Positions 18,455-27,071 of a DNA stretch of 64,000 bases are shown piece after piece; the first letter of the stretch is position 1, and every line of letters begins with the position of its first letter. The translations under genes were made by a program, and so were the position numbers. The notes under the pieces are model-generated. The model saw only the letters and a program-made list of their open reading frames with translations. It ran no database searches and had not been told where the DNA came from. This DNA is from Caballeronia sp. NK8 (lineage in GTDB: Bacteria > Pseudomonadota > Gammaproteobacteria > Burkholderiales > Burkholderiaceae), in the NCBI RefSeq assembly GCF_018408855.1, contig NZ_AP024327.1:124001-188000 (forward strand), given 5' to 3'.

Positions 18455-19468
18455 TCACATCGTCTGATGCCGTGCCGCTTGCGCCTGCACGCAGGTCACG
18501 GCGATCACGTGGTAGATATCGTCGGCGCTGCAACCGCGCGACAGATCGTTGGCGGGCTTCGCGAGCCCTTGCAGCAGCGGACCGATGGCCTTCGCGCCGC
18601 CGATGCGCTCCGCGAGCTTGTAGCCGATATTGCCCGCTTCGAGACTCGGGAAGATCAGCGTATTCGCATGCCCTTCGACCTTCGAGTGATGCACCTTGCG
18701 CATGGCGATTTCAGCGACGATGGCGGCGTCGAGCTGCACGTCGCCGTCGATCGCGAGGCCGGGGCGCGCTTCCTGCACGCGCCGCGTCGCGTCGATGACC
18801 TTGTCGACGGCCGCGTGATGCGCGCTGCCGCTCGTCGAGAACGACAGCATCGCGACGCGCGGGTCTTCCATCAGCAGGTTGCGCGCGCTGTCGGCGGCGG
18901 CCATCGCGATTTCCGCGAGTTGCTCCGCGTTCGGCTCGACGACGAGCGCGCAATCGGAGAAGATGAGGCCGCCTTTCATCGTATGAAAAGGCTCGCACAG
19001 CATCATCAGGAAGAAGCTGGAAACGAGCTTGAACGACGGCCTTACGCCGATGATCTGAATGGCGTTGCGCACCACATCCGCCGTCGTGTTGACCGCGCCC
19101 GACACGGAGCCGTCCGCCTCGCCCGTGCGTACCATCAGGTTCGCGAAGCACAGCGGATCGAGCACGGCGGCGCGCGCCTGCTCGGGCGTCATGCCTTTTT
19201 TCTCGCGCAGCGCGAAGAGTTCCCCGGCGAAACGTTCGCCAAGCGATGAATGAGAAGGATCGATCAACTCGATGCCTTCGAGATCGATGCCCGCGCCATC
19301 CGCGACCTGATACGTGCGTGCGCGTGCGCCCACGAGCACGATGCGCGCGATGCCTTCCTGCTGCGCGCGTGCCGCCGCCTGAAGCACGCGCGTGTCTTCG
19401 GCTTCGGAGAGAACGATACGCATCGGCAGGTCGCGTGCCTGATCGATGATGCGATGCATGGCTTTCAT
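18455..19468 (-). CDS. pta: Phosphate acetyltransferase
   Basis: A 337-residue short-form (EutD-like) phosphotransacetylase. MRIVLSEAEDTRVLQAA opens the fold, DPLCFANLMVRTGEADGSVSGAVNTTADVVRNAIQIIG carries the active-site region, and MLSFSTSGSAHH follows. It converts the acetyl phosphate made by Xsc, with CoA, to acetyl-CoA. Gene order xsc-pta is standard in sulfonate degraders. The start at 19468 or an ATG 9 nt inside are both possible, as neither has a strong ribosome site. A hairpin with a T-run separates it from xsc. Confidence 0.93.
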   Translation of the reverse strand: MKAMHRIIDQARDLPMRIVLSEAEDTRVLQAAARAQQEGIARIVLVGARARTYQVADGAGIDLEGIELIDPSHSSLGERFAGELFALREKKGMTPEQARAAVLDPLCFANLMVRTGEADGSVSGAVNTTADVVRNAIQIIGVRPSFKLVSSFFLMMLCEPFHTMKGGLIFSDCALVVEPNAEQLAEIAMAAADSARNLLMEDPRVAMLSFSTSGSAHHAAVDKVIDATRRVQEARPGLAIDGDVQLDAAIVAEIAMRKVHHSKVEGHANTLIFPSLEAGNIGYKLAERIGGAKAIGPLLQGLAKPANDLSRGCSADDIYHVIAVTCVQAQAARHQTM

Positions 19469-19493
19469 GGCGGGCCTGTTGTGACGGAAGAAA

Positions 19494-19519
19494 ACGCCGC
19501 TCCGGGCTCGGAGCGGCGT
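19494..19519 (-). terminator. Intrinsic terminator or attenuator between xsc and pta
   Basis: Reading the minus strand, ACGCCGCTCCG pairs perfectly with CGGAGCGGCGT around the loop AGCC, and TTTTC follows directly. This 11-bp GC-rich stem with a short T-run lies in the 60-bp gap between xsc and pta. It should end many xsc transcripts and lower pta and ise expression relative to xsc. Confidence 0.65.
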
Positions 19520-19528
19520 GGACGGGAC

Positions 19529-21373
19529 TTACACGTAGTCCTTGTACTTGTCGAGCGTGCGCACCGGCTTCGAGAGCGCATCGCGGCGGAACGGATCGCC
19601 GAGCTCGCGCGTGCACATGATCTCGATGATCGTCGTCTTGCCGTGATTCATCTGCAGATCGATGGCCTTCTTCAGTGCCGGACCGACATCCTCCAGCTTG
19701 TCGACGACGATGCCTTCCGCGCCCATCGCCTTGGCGATCTCGGCGAAGCTCTGGTTATCGAGTTCGCCCGCGACGAAGCGGCGGTTATAGAAGTCGACCT
19801 GATTCTTCTTCTCCGCGCCCCATTGACGGTTATGGAACACGACCGCCGTCACCGGAATGTTATGGCGCACGCAGGTCATGGTTTCCATCAGGCTCATGCC
19901 CCATGCGCCGTCGCCCGCGTACGAAACGGCCGGACGGTGCGGCGCCGCGACCTTCGCGCCGATGATCGTCGGGAACGCGTAGCCGCAATTGCCCCAGCTC
20001 ATCGCCGCGAAGAAGCTGCGCGGCTTGTTGAAGCGCAGATAACTGTTCGCGACCGAGTTGATGTTGCCGATATCGGTCGACACCATCACGTCTTCCGGCA
20101 TCGCCTTTTCGAGTTCGCGCAATACCTGGCGCGGATGCAGATACTGGCCGCCGCTGAACGGCTTTTCGTTCTTCTGCTCTTCGATCATGTCGAGGCTGTA
20201 CGCGTCGCGCTCGTGGGTCCAGTCGTCGAGCTCCTTCTCCCATGCGGCCTTTTCAGATGCGATGGTCTTCGCGCGGGCGTCCTTCGTCGCATCGCAGTCG
20301 AGCTTGCGATCCGCGAGGCGTTGCGTCAGTGCGATCGCGGTCGCTTTCGCATCGCCGCAGATGCCGACGGAAATCTTCTTCACGAGGCCCAGCATCTTGT
20401 GATCCGCGTCGATCTGGATGACCTTCGCTTCCTTCGGCCAGTAATCGAGACCGTGCTGCGGCAACGTGCCGAACGGTCCGAGGCGCGAGCCGAGCGCGAT
20501 TACGACATCGGCCTGGCTCAGCAACTTCATCGCGGCCTTCGAGCCCTGATAGCCGAGCGGACCGCACCACAGCGGATGATTCGCCGGAAACGAGTCGTTG
20601 TGCAGATAGCTGTTCACGACCGGCGCGCCGAGACGCTCGGCGAGCGCCTTGCATTCCTCGATGGCGTCTGACATCACCACGCCGCCGCCCGAGATGATGA
20701 CGGGGAATTTGGCCTGCGCGAGCAGATCGGCCGCTTCGTTCAGGCTCTGGTCGCCGCCAGCGCCGCGATCGAGACGCTGCGGCTTGGGAATCTCGACCTT
20801 CACCTGGCCGTAGAAGTAGTCGCGCGGAATATTGAGCTGCGTCGGACCCATTTCCGACATCGCGCGATCGAAGCAACGCGCCGTGAATTCGGCCATGCGC
20901 GCCGGGTGCGTGACGTGACCCTGGTACTTCGTGAATTCCTGGAACATCGGCAATTGCTTGGCTTCCTGGAAGCCGCCGAGACCAATGCCCATCGTGCCCG
21001 CTTCCGGCGTCACGATTACGACCGGGCTGTGCGCCCAGTACGCCGCCGCGATGGCCGTCACGCAATTGCTGATGCCCGGTCCGTTCTGGCCGATCACGAC
21101 GCCGTGACGGCCCGACACGCGCGAATAGCCGTCGGCCATGTGGCCCGCGCCTTGTTCATGCACCACGGGAATCAGGCGGATGCCGGCGGGCGCGAAGATG
21201 TCCATCGCGTCCATGAAGGCCGAACCCATGATGCCGAACATCTCGGTCACGCCATTGGCGGCGAGCGTTTCGACGAATGCTTCGGACGGGGTCATCGACT
21301 GCGGACCGGCGGGCGCCGCATTGGTGGCGGCGAGAGTGGTCTGGGAAGGACGGGCTTGGTCGTGCTCGCTCAT
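19529..21373 (-). CDS. xsc: Sulfoacetaldehyde acetyltransferase
   Basis: A 614-residue TPP enzyme. The conserved Glu is in VVHEQGAGHMADGYSRVSG and the TPP/Mg site in SYAGDGAWGMSLMETMTCVRH. The IMGSAFMDAMDIFAPAGIRL region and overall length are diagnostic of Xsc rather than acetolactate synthase. It converts sulfoacetaldehyde plus phosphate to acetyl phosphate plus sulfite in the cytoplasm and is the meeting point of the taurine, isethionate and sulfoacetate routes encoded here. The ATG of MSEHDQARPS at 21373 is chosen; the first 30 residues are a non-conserved tail. A palindrome lies 24 bp upstream. Confidence 0.96.
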   Translation of the reverse strand: MSEHDQARPSQTTLAATNAAPAGPQSMTPSEAFVETLAANGVTEMFGIMGSAFMDAMDIFAPAGIRLIPVVHEQGAGHMADGYSRVSGRHGVVIGQNGPGISNCVTAIAAAYWAHSPVVIVTPEAGTMGIGLGGFQEAKQLPMFQEFTKYQGHVTHPARMAEFTARCFDRAMSEMGPTQLNIPRDYFYGQVKVEIPKPQRLDRGAGGDQSLNEAADLLAQAKFPVIISGGGVVMSDAIEECKALAERLGAPVVNSYLHNDSFPANHPLWCGPLGYQGSKAAMKLLSQADVVIALGSRLGPFGTLPQHGLDYWPKEAKVIQIDADHKMLGLVKKISVGICGDAKATAIALTQRLADRKLDCDATKDARAKTIASEKAAWEKELDDWTHERDAYSLDMIEEQKNEKPFSGGQYLHPRQVLRELEKAMPEDVMVSTDIGNINSVANSYLRFNKPRSFFAAMSWGNCGYAFPTIIGAKVAAPHRPAVSYAGDGAWGMSLMETMTCVRHNIPVTAVVFHNRQWGAEKKNQVDFYNRRFVAGELDNQSFAEIAKAMGAEGIVVDKLEDVGPALKKAIDLQMNHGKTTIIEIMCTRELGDPFRRDALSKPVRTLDKYKDYV

Positions 21374-21397
21374 GAGTGTCTCCGGGTAAAAATAAAA

Positions 21398-21414
21398 CGG
21401 AACATTTGGTTCCG
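21398..21414. promoter_or_regulatory. Palindromic operator candidate before xsc
   Basis: CGGAAC-ATTTG-GTTCCG is a perfect 17-bp dyad, 24 bp upstream of the xsc start codon. A copy matching 14 of 17 positions lies at 22452-22468 before the next IclR gene, and a weaker one at 23397-23413. GGAAC/GTTCC dyads fit known IclR-type sites. Confidence 0.6.
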
Positions 21415-21440
21415 GAATATGTATCGTGAAGACATCGTAG

Positions 21441-21460
21441 GACGGCGCGAATTCGCCGTC
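21441..21460. repeat. Inverted repeat in the xsc leader/promoter region
   Basis: GACGGCG-CGAATT-CGCCGTC, 68 bp upstream of the xsc ATG. It could be a second regulator site or a transcript hairpin. No further evidence. Confidence 0.35.
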
Positions 21461-21535
21461 AACTTGTTTTTCAAATAAATGGAATGTTTTGTCTCTAAAA
21501 AATTCGGACTTTTTCGGGCGACGCAATGGCGAATC

Positions 21536-21568
21536 GCCGCCGGGGCCCGCGTGGCGGGCGTCGGCGGC
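21536..21568 (-). terminator. Two-tier GC-rich hairpin after the IclR gene
   Basis: The outer stem GCCGCC/GGCGGC encloses the perfect inner hairpin GCCCGC-GTG-GCGGGC. It lies 22 bp downstream of the IclR stop at 21590, between that gene and the xsc promoter. No adjacent T-run, so termination is plausible but not certain. Confidence 0.4.
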
Positions 21569-21589
21569 AACATCGGGATGGAGCGGGAT

Positions 21590-22441
21590 CTAGCGCGCCG
21601 CGTCAGGGCGATGGCGCGTCATGAGCGTCAGTCCGTCCGACGCATCGATGAGCGTGGCGAGTTTCACGGCGGTGTCGCGCAGTTGCGGGACGGCTTGCAG
21701 GAGATCGTTGAGGTTCGCGCGGGCGGTCGGCGCATGCGCGGCCAGGCATGCGAGCACGCGCCCGCTCGCGGCGTCGGTGATCGGTACCGCGACGGCCACC
21801 ATCCCGAGCACGAACTCTTCGTTGTCGATGCCGATGCCGCGCGCGGCGAGCCGGTCGAGCTCGCCTTCGAGCAGCGCCCGGTCCGTCAGCGTTCGATGGG
21901 TCCGCTTCGTGAGCGTGAGGCGCGTGAGAATCTGCCGGCGCTCGGCGAGCGGCATCTGTGAGAGGAACAGCTTGCCGCTCGCGGTGCAATGCAGCGGTAC
22001 GCGCATGCCGGCCTGCATGTGCAATCGCAATGGCTCGGCGGTTTCGACGCGTTCGATATACAGGACCGTATCGCCGTCGAGCGCGGTGAGATTGCAGCTT
22101 TCCCCGATCACGTCGACGAGCGAACGCAGGATCGAGCGGCACGCGCGCGTGAACGAGTTGTTGGCGAGCGTGGCGAGCGCGAGTTGGGCGGCGCGGGGAC
22201 CGAGCGCGATGCCGCGGTCGGTGCCGCGCGAGTCGGGCATGTGGGTGACGTAGCCTTGCGCTTCGAGCGAATCGATCAGCCGCAATAGCGTCGCCTTCGG
22301 AATACGCACGCGCGCCGCGAGCTGGGACAGCGTATAGGGGTGGCCGGCGGCGGCCAGTTGTTCGAGCACGGCAAGCGGACGGAGCGTCCGCGCTTCATCG
22401 CCGGAATGCTCGGCGGGATCGGGATGGGTGACGTCGCGCAT
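21590..22441 (-). CDS. IclR family regulator upstream of xsc
   Basis: A 283-residue protein. Its winged helix has LRPLAVLEQLAAAGHPYTLSQLAARVRIPKATLLRLIDSLEAQGYV (about residues 20-65), and the effector domain has GESCNLTALDGDTVLYIER and LHCTASGKLFLSQMP. It is transcribed toward xsc, 216 bp before it, with its own palindrome copy at 22452-22468 only 11 bp before the start codon. Autorepression and control of xsc by one protein is the simplest reading. It is the most diverged of the four IclR proteins in the sulfonate island. Confidence 0.85.
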   Translation of the reverse strand: MRDVTHPDPAEHSGDEARTLRPLAVLEQLAAAGHPYTLSQLAARVRIPKATLLRLIDSLEAQGYVTHMPDSRGTDRGIALGPRAAQLALATLANNSFTRACRSILRSLVDVIGESCNLTALDGDTVLYIERVETAEPLRLHMQAGMRVPLHCTASGKLFLSQMPLAERRQILTRLTLTKRTHRTLTDRALLEGELDRLAARGIGIDNEEFVLGMVAVAVPITDAASGRVLACLAAHAPTARANLNDLLQAVPQLRDTAVKLATLIDASDGLTLMTRHRPDAAR

Positions 22442-22451
22442 GAGCCGAAAA

Positions 22452-22468
22452 CGGAACGTTTGGTTTCA
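22452..22468. promoter_or_regulatory. Second copy of the xsc-type palindrome
   Basis: CGGAAC-GTTTG-GTTTCA matches the xsc operator candidate at 14 of 17 positions and lies directly before the IclR start codon at 22441, where bound protein would block transcription or translation. Confidence 0.55.
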
Positions 22469-22558
22469 AATTAACGTCACTTTACGGCGATTCGGGGCTG
22501 ACGCGCTACAATTTTCGGAACAGGCGGTTGCAGTTTTATTGTTCGGCGTGACGTTGGC

Positions 22559-23317
22559 TCAGAACGTCTTGCCCAGATCGGTCGCAGCTTCCTTCAGGCG
22601 CGGCACCATTTCCAGCGCGCGCGACAGCGGCGTGCGCGACACCGGAGCATGAACCGCGATCGCGGCGATACACGTGCCTTCGGCATCGACGATGGGCGCG
22701 GCCGCGCACACGATGCCCTGCACGAACTCCTCGTTGTCGATCGCGACACCTTTCTTCGCGATGCGATCGAGTTCCGCTTCCAGCATCTCCATATCGGTGA
22801 TGGTGTTGGTGGTGTAGCGCTCGAGCTTCATCGCCCGCACGAGCGCATTGCGCTCCTCGCGCGGCTGCAATGCGAGCAGCAGCTTGCCGCTCGCGCTGCA
22901 CCATACGGGCACGTGCGAGCCGGGCTTCAGGTCCAGCCGGAGCGGCCACGGCGCCTCGACGCGATCCAGATACAGCACTTCGTTCTCGTGCAGCATCGTG
23001 AGATTGCAGGTTTCGCCGAGATCGGAGACGAGCCGCGTCAGGATCGCGTGCCGCAGACGCCGCGCGCCCGCGTGGGTCATCACGTTGAGGCCGAGCTGCG
23101 CGAGGCGCGGACCGACGACATACGCGTTCTTGTCGCCGGGCTCGCGGATCACCAGACCGCCCGCTTCGAGCGACGCCAACATGCGGTGCAGCGAAGGCTT
23201 TGGCATGCCCATGTCATCGGCCATGTCCGTCAGCGACACGGGGTTGCCCGCCTGCACCAGGTATTCCAGCAGCGCGAAGGCTCGCAGCGTGGGCGTGTCG
23301 GGCTTGTCCATCGGCAT
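22559..23317 (-). CDS. IclR family regulator divergent from cobS-like gene
   Basis: A 252-residue protein with the winged helix in TLRAFALLEYLVQAGNPVSLTDMADDMGMPKPSLHRML (about residues 9-46) and the effector domain in GETCNLTMLHENEVLYLDR and WCSASGKLLLALQP. It closely resembles the probable IseR at 17621-18445 and is probably a duplicate with a different operator. It is divergent from the cobS/cobT-like pair over a 146-bp gap and may control it. ATG at 23317 or 23311. Confidence 0.85.
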   Translation of the reverse strand: MPMDKPDTPTLRAFALLEYLVQAGNPVSLTDMADDMGMPKPSLHRMLASLEAGGLVIREPGDKNAYVVGPRLAQLGLNVMTHAGARRLRHAILTRLVSDLGETCNLTMLHENEVLYLDRVEAPWPLRLDLKPGSHVPVWCSASGKLLLALQPREERNALVRAMKLERYTTNTITDMEMLEAELDRIAKKGVAIDNEEFVQGIVCAAAPIVDAEGTCIAAIAVHAPVSRTPLSRALEMVPRLKEAATDLGKTF

Positions 23318-23396
23318 GATTCCATGTGAATTCGTTCGACATTATTTTAAATGAGGTGCCGATCCTCGCCGTATAGGCCGTTTGGATAAAAATAAA

Positions 23397-23413
23397 CGAA
23401 ATGAATTGTTCCG
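23397..23413. promoter_or_regulatory. Weak copy of the xsc-type palindrome before cobS-like gene
   Basis: CGAAAT-GAATT-GTTCCG keeps the right half of the xsc operator exactly and 4 of 6 bases of the left half. It lies in the gap between the divergent IclR and cobS-like genes. Suggestive only. Confidence 0.3.
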
Positions 23414-23463
23414 AAAAAATATAATTGTTATGCTGGAGCCTCTGCTATGGGAGACGAAGCATC

Positions 23464-24450
23464 ATGATGCGCGACACATGGTTGGACGAGCCGGACCGCA
23501 AGGTGTCCGTGCGTGCGCTGTTTGGCATCGACTCGGATTTGCAGGTGCCGGCGTTCAGCACGCGCGATCCGCACGTTCCGGAAATCGACGAAGCGTATCG
23601 TTTCAGCCCCGAAGTGACGATGGCGATACTCGCGGGTTTCGCGTTCAACCGGCGCGTGATGGTGCAGGGCCTGCACGGCACCGGCAAGTCGACGCATATC
23701 GAGCAGGTGGCCGCGCGCCTGAACTGGCCGTGCATGCGCGTGAATCTCGACGGCCACGTGAGCCGGCTCGATCTCGTCGGCAAGGATGCGATCGTCGTGC
23801 GCGATGATGTACAGGTCACCGAGTTTCAGGAAGGCATCGTGCCATGGGCGCTGCAACGGCCGATTGCGCTCGTGTTCGACGAATACGACGCCGGCCGCCC
23901 CGACGTGATGTTCGTGATCCAGCGCATTCTGGAGCGCGACGGCAGTTTCACGCTGCTCGACCAGAACCGCGTGATCCAGCCGCATCGTTTCTTTCGCCTG
24001 TTCGCGACGACCAACACGATCGGCCTCGGCAATCTGAACGGCATGTATCACGGCACGCAGATGTTGAATCACGCGCAGATCGACCGCTGGAACGTGGTCG
24101 CGACGCTGAACTATCTGTCGCGCGAGGAAGAGGCGCGCATCGTGCTCGCGCGCGTGCCGCAACTCGATCACGACGCTGGCCACGCGCTCGTCGATGCGAT
24201 GGTGAGCATGGCCGGTCTCACGCGACGCGGCTTTCAGGCCGGCGATCTGTCGACGCTGATGTCGCCGCGTACCGTGATCAACTGGGCGGAAAATTGCGAG
24301 GTCTTCAACGACCCGAAGCTCGCATTGCGTCTCACTTTCCTGAACAAATGCGATGAAGCGGAACGGCCGATCGTCGCGGAATATTTTCAGCGCGCGTTCG
24401 GCGACGAACTGGAGACGCCGTCGCAATGGCATGACGAGCCGGCGCGATGA
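23464..24450 (+). CDS. CobS-like AAA+ ATPase (MoxR/CobS group)
   Basis: A 328-residue AAA+ protein close to the CobS subunit of aerobic cobaltochelatase. Walker A is GLHGTGKST, Walker B LVFDEYDAG, and sensor 1 FATTNTIG. The N-terminal VRALFGIDSDLQVPAF is also CobS-like. In cobalamin synthesis CobS works with CobT and the large CobN to insert cobalt; no CobN or other corrin gene is present here. Its stop overlaps the cobT-like start (ATGA), so the two proteins act together, probably as an ATP-driven metal-insertion or enzyme-activation chaperone. GGGAG precedes the ATG at 23464. Confidence 0.85.
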   Translation: MMRDTWLDEPDRKVSVRALFGIDSDLQVPAFSTRDPHVPEIDEAYRFSPEVTMAILAGFAFNRRVMVQGLHGTGKSTHIEQVAARLNWPCMRVNLDGHVSRLDLVGKDAIVVRDDVQVTEFQEGIVPWALQRPIALVFDEYDAGRPDVMFVIQRILERDGSFTLLDQNRVIQPHRFFRLFATTNTIGLGNLNGMYHGTQMLNHAQIDRWNVVATLNYLSREEEARIVLARVPQLDHDAGHALVDAMVSMAGLTRRGFQAGDLSTLMSPRTVINWAENCEVFNDPKLALRLTFLNKCDEAERPIVAEYFQRAFGDELETPSQWHDEPAR

Positions 24451-26180
24451 GCAACTCGCGTGAACTCGCGCGCCGCGATGCGCTGTGCGCCGCGACCGTG
24501 CGCGCGCTGACTGGCGATGACGCGTTGCACTATCGGGGCGGCAGGTTGTATCGCCACTTGCGGCCCGTGCCGCTGCGTGCGCCGCATTTGCGCGGCGAGC
24601 GCAGCGAAGACGAGGACATGGATTCGACGCGCGGCGCCGCCGATGCCTCCGCGTTGCGCATCGCGTATTCGGACGCCGCGTTGCATCACGCACTCGCCCC
24701 CGACGATTCCGTGGCGCGCATGGTCTTCGACATGCTCGAACAATTGCGCTGCGAAACGCGCGTGCCCGCTGGCCTGGACGGCGTGAGGCAGAACGTGCGG
24801 CATCGCTTCGATGCGTGGTCGCTCGCTTGTTATGAAACCGGGTTGCTCGACAGCGACATCGGCTTGTTGATCTACACGGTCGCGCAAATGGCCGAATCGC
24901 GTCTTTCAGGCCGCGCGGCGCTCGAAGCAACGGAAGGGATCATCGAAGCGACACGCGCGACGCTCGCGCCGTCGCTCGGACACGCGCTCGCGGGCATTCG
25001 GCGTAACTGTCACGACCAGCGAGCTTACGCGGCTCATGCGCTGGATATCGCCGAGCGGATCGGCGCGATGGTGCGCGACGTGCGTCACGCGTTCGTCGAG
25101 AGCAACGCGTCGTCCGACGATGAAGAAGAAGACGCTGCGCGCACCATGCTCGGAACGTGGTTCGATATCGACGATGAAGAAGGCGACATCGAACGGCTCG
25201 CGCTCGCCGCGAGTGCGGACAGTAGTGTGCGAGAGGCGTCGGGCGAGGACTATCGCATCTTCACCACGCGCCATGACAGGACGCTTCACCCGGCGACACT
25301 GATACGCGCCGCGTTGTTGCGTGATTATCGCGAACGCCTCGACGATCTGATCGCCGCGCGGCATATCAACGTGCCGCGTCTCGCTCGACTATTGCAGACC
25401 GCGCTGACCGTGCCACGGCGCGATGGCTGGTCGTTCGGCGAGGAGGACGGTCGCATCGACGGACGGCGGCTTGCGCAAGTGGTCGCATCGCCGGATGAGC
25501 GTCGTATCTTCAGGCGCGAGCGCGAACGGACGCACGCGGATTGCGTGGTGAGCTTTCTGATCGATTGCTCCGGGTCGATGAAGGCGAGCATCGAGCCGGT
25601 CGCGGTGATGATCGACGTGCTCGTGCGCGCGCTCGGCATGGCGGGTGTGGCGACCGAAGTGCTCGGCTTCACGACCGGCGCATGGAATGGCGGACGCGCG
25701 AAGCTCGACTGGCTGGCGAAAGCCAGGCCGCGCTATCCGGGGCGGCTCAACGAAGCGTGCCACATGATCTTCAAGGAAGGCGATGCGAGCTGGCGCGCGG
25801 CGCGCGGCGATATTGCGGCGTTGTTCAAGGCCGATCTGTTTCGCGAAGGGATCGATGGGGAAGCGGTGGATTGGGCGTGTGGGCGGCTTCTTGCGCGAAG
25901 CGAAGCGCGGCGTATCGTCGTGGTTATCTCTGACGGTAGTCCGATGGACAGCGCCACCGCGCAGGCCAACGATCCCAACTATCTTGATCAGCATTTGCGC
26001 GAAGTCGTCGCGAAACATGACGCTGCGCGGAGCGTGGAAGTGCTTGGGCTCGGTGTCGGGCTGGATCTGAGCCCGTACTATCGGCATCATTTCGCGGTGG
26101 ATTTATCCGTGCCGCCGGATATGACCTTGTTCGCCAGGCTCGCGGGATGGCTCGGCGCGCGGCGCAGAAGCAGCACTTAA
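24447..26180 (+). CDS. CobT-like VWA-domain protein
   Basis: A 577-residue partner of the CobS-like ATPase. An acidic middle section (NASSDDEEEDAA and DIDDEEGDIE, about residues 216-250) is typical of CobT. The C-terminal von Willebrand A domain has the metal (MIDAS) motif DCSGS near residue 373 and VVVISDGSPMDSAT. In CobT this domain docks the AAA+ ring on the chelatase. It begins inside the cobS-like stop codon. Its last 78 bp overlap the 3' end of the convergent COG0523 GTPase gene. Client unknown. Confidence 0.85.
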   Translation: MSNSRELARRDALCAATVRALTGDDALHYRGGRLYRHLRPVPLRAPHLRGERSEDEDMDSTRGAADASALRIAYSDAALHHALAPDDSVARMVFDMLEQLRCETRVPAGLDGVRQNVRHRFDAWSLACYETGLLDSDIGLLIYTVAQMAESRLSGRAALEATEGIIEATRATLAPSLGHALAGIRRNCHDQRAYAAHALDIAERIGAMVRDVRHAFVESNASSDDEEEDAARTMLGTWFDIDDEEGDIERLALAASADSSVREASGEDYRIFTTRHDRTLHPATLIRAALLRDYRERLDDLIAARHINVPRLARLLQTALTVPRRDGWSFGEEDGRIDGRRLAQVVASPDERRIFRRERERTHADCVVSFLIDCSGSMKASIEPVAVMIDVLVRALGMAGVATEVLGFTTGAWNGGRAKLDWLAKARPRYPGRLNEACHMIFKEGDASWRAARGDIAALFKADLFREGIDGEAVDWACGRLLARSEARRIVVVISDGSPMDSATAQANDPNYLDQHLREVVAKHDAARSVEVLGLGVGLDLSPYYRHHFAVDLSVPPDMTLFARLAGWLGARRRSST

Positions 26181-27071
26181 CGCAGAGGCGATATCGTCCG
26201 GTTCGAAGAGCCCGATAAAGACGATCCGAGTCTGCTCCACGTCGCGGCATTGCGTGATATGCCAGCGCTTCCCGACGACATGAATCTCCGCACACGACCC
26301 GTCGAGAAGCCGCACAAATCCTTTCGCGCGCAGCAGTCTGTCGCTGAAAGATGCGCAAGCGGCTTTAAGCGTGATGCGATCGAATCGCTCATTGGACTGA
26401 AACGTAAAGCTACGCAATTCCGCTGGAAGATGATTCGAATAACTAAAAGACGGCACAGTGGCGCGCTCACTCAATGACGCATCGTCGTTGAAAAAAATCG
26501 CATTCGGCACGTTGCCATGACTGCCTTCGAACACGATGCGCGTGTGCGCGATATCCATCACGCGTGCGCGCGCGGCACGCGATTCCTCGATGCCGAGCAG
26601 ATCGGTCTTCGTCAGCACGATGCAAGTCGCGCCTTCGATCTGCCGCCGCGCGATATCGCCGATATATGCATTGGCGAGCGTCGCCTCGATGCACTCCGCA
26701 TCGACCGCAACCACGATGCCCTGCAAGCGGAACGCGCGATCCAGCATGCCGACCTGCGCAATACGGACCGGGTCCGACACGCCGCTCGCCTCGATCACCA
26801 GCAAGTCGGGCCGCACATCACGCGCGCTGATCTCGATGAGCGTCTCCATCAGCTTGCCGCCGATCGAACAGCACACACAGCCGTTCTCCAGCCCGATCAC
26901 GTCGTCGCTGCGTTCGCGAATCAGCGCGGCGTCGATATTGATCGAGCCGAAATCGTTGACGAGTACCGTGACGCGCCGGCCATCCGTGTTGGTCAGCAGC
27001 GCGTTGATCATCGTGGTCTTGCCCGCGCCGAGATAGCCGCCGATGACGGCAAGCGGAATCGGCTTCATCAT
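26103..27071 (-). CDS. COG0523 (CobW/ZigA-like) GTPase metallochaperone
   Basis: A 322-residue GTPase. Walker A is GGYLGAGKTTM, the metal-binding CxCC motif is in ENGCVCCSIGG, and LVIEASGVSDP is the switch region. A CobW C-terminal domain begins near residue 225. Family members deliver Zn, Fe or Co to client enzymes. Its ATG overlaps the stop of the amidohydrolase gene (ATGATG), so it is the last gene of the DUF3311-symporter-amidohydrolase operon. The amidohydrolase, which carries a metal-binding HxH motif, is the natural client. The 3' end runs 78 bp into the convergent cobT-like gene. Confidence 0.87.
   Translation of the reverse strand: MMKPIPLAVIGGYLGAGKTTMINALLTNTDGRRVTVLVNDFGSINIDAALIRERSDDVIGLENGCVCCSIGGKLMETLIEISARDVRPDLLVIEASGVSDPVRIAQVGMLDRAFRLQGIVVAVDAECIEATLANAYIGDIARRQIEGATCIVLTKTDLLGIEESRAARARVMDIAHTRIVFEGSHGNVPNAIFFNDDASLSERATVPSFSYSNHLPAELRSFTFQSNERFDRITLKAACASFSDRLLRAKGFVRLLDGSCAEIHVVGKRWHITQCRDVEQTRIVFIGLFEPDDIASALSAASAPRAEPSREPGEQGHIRRHG

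Noticed and set aside
23464..26180. Reading the CobS/CobT-like pair as cobalamin biosynthesis genes
   Set aside because: No cobN or other corrin gene is nearby; context is sulfonate catabolism, so only the fold-level name is kept.
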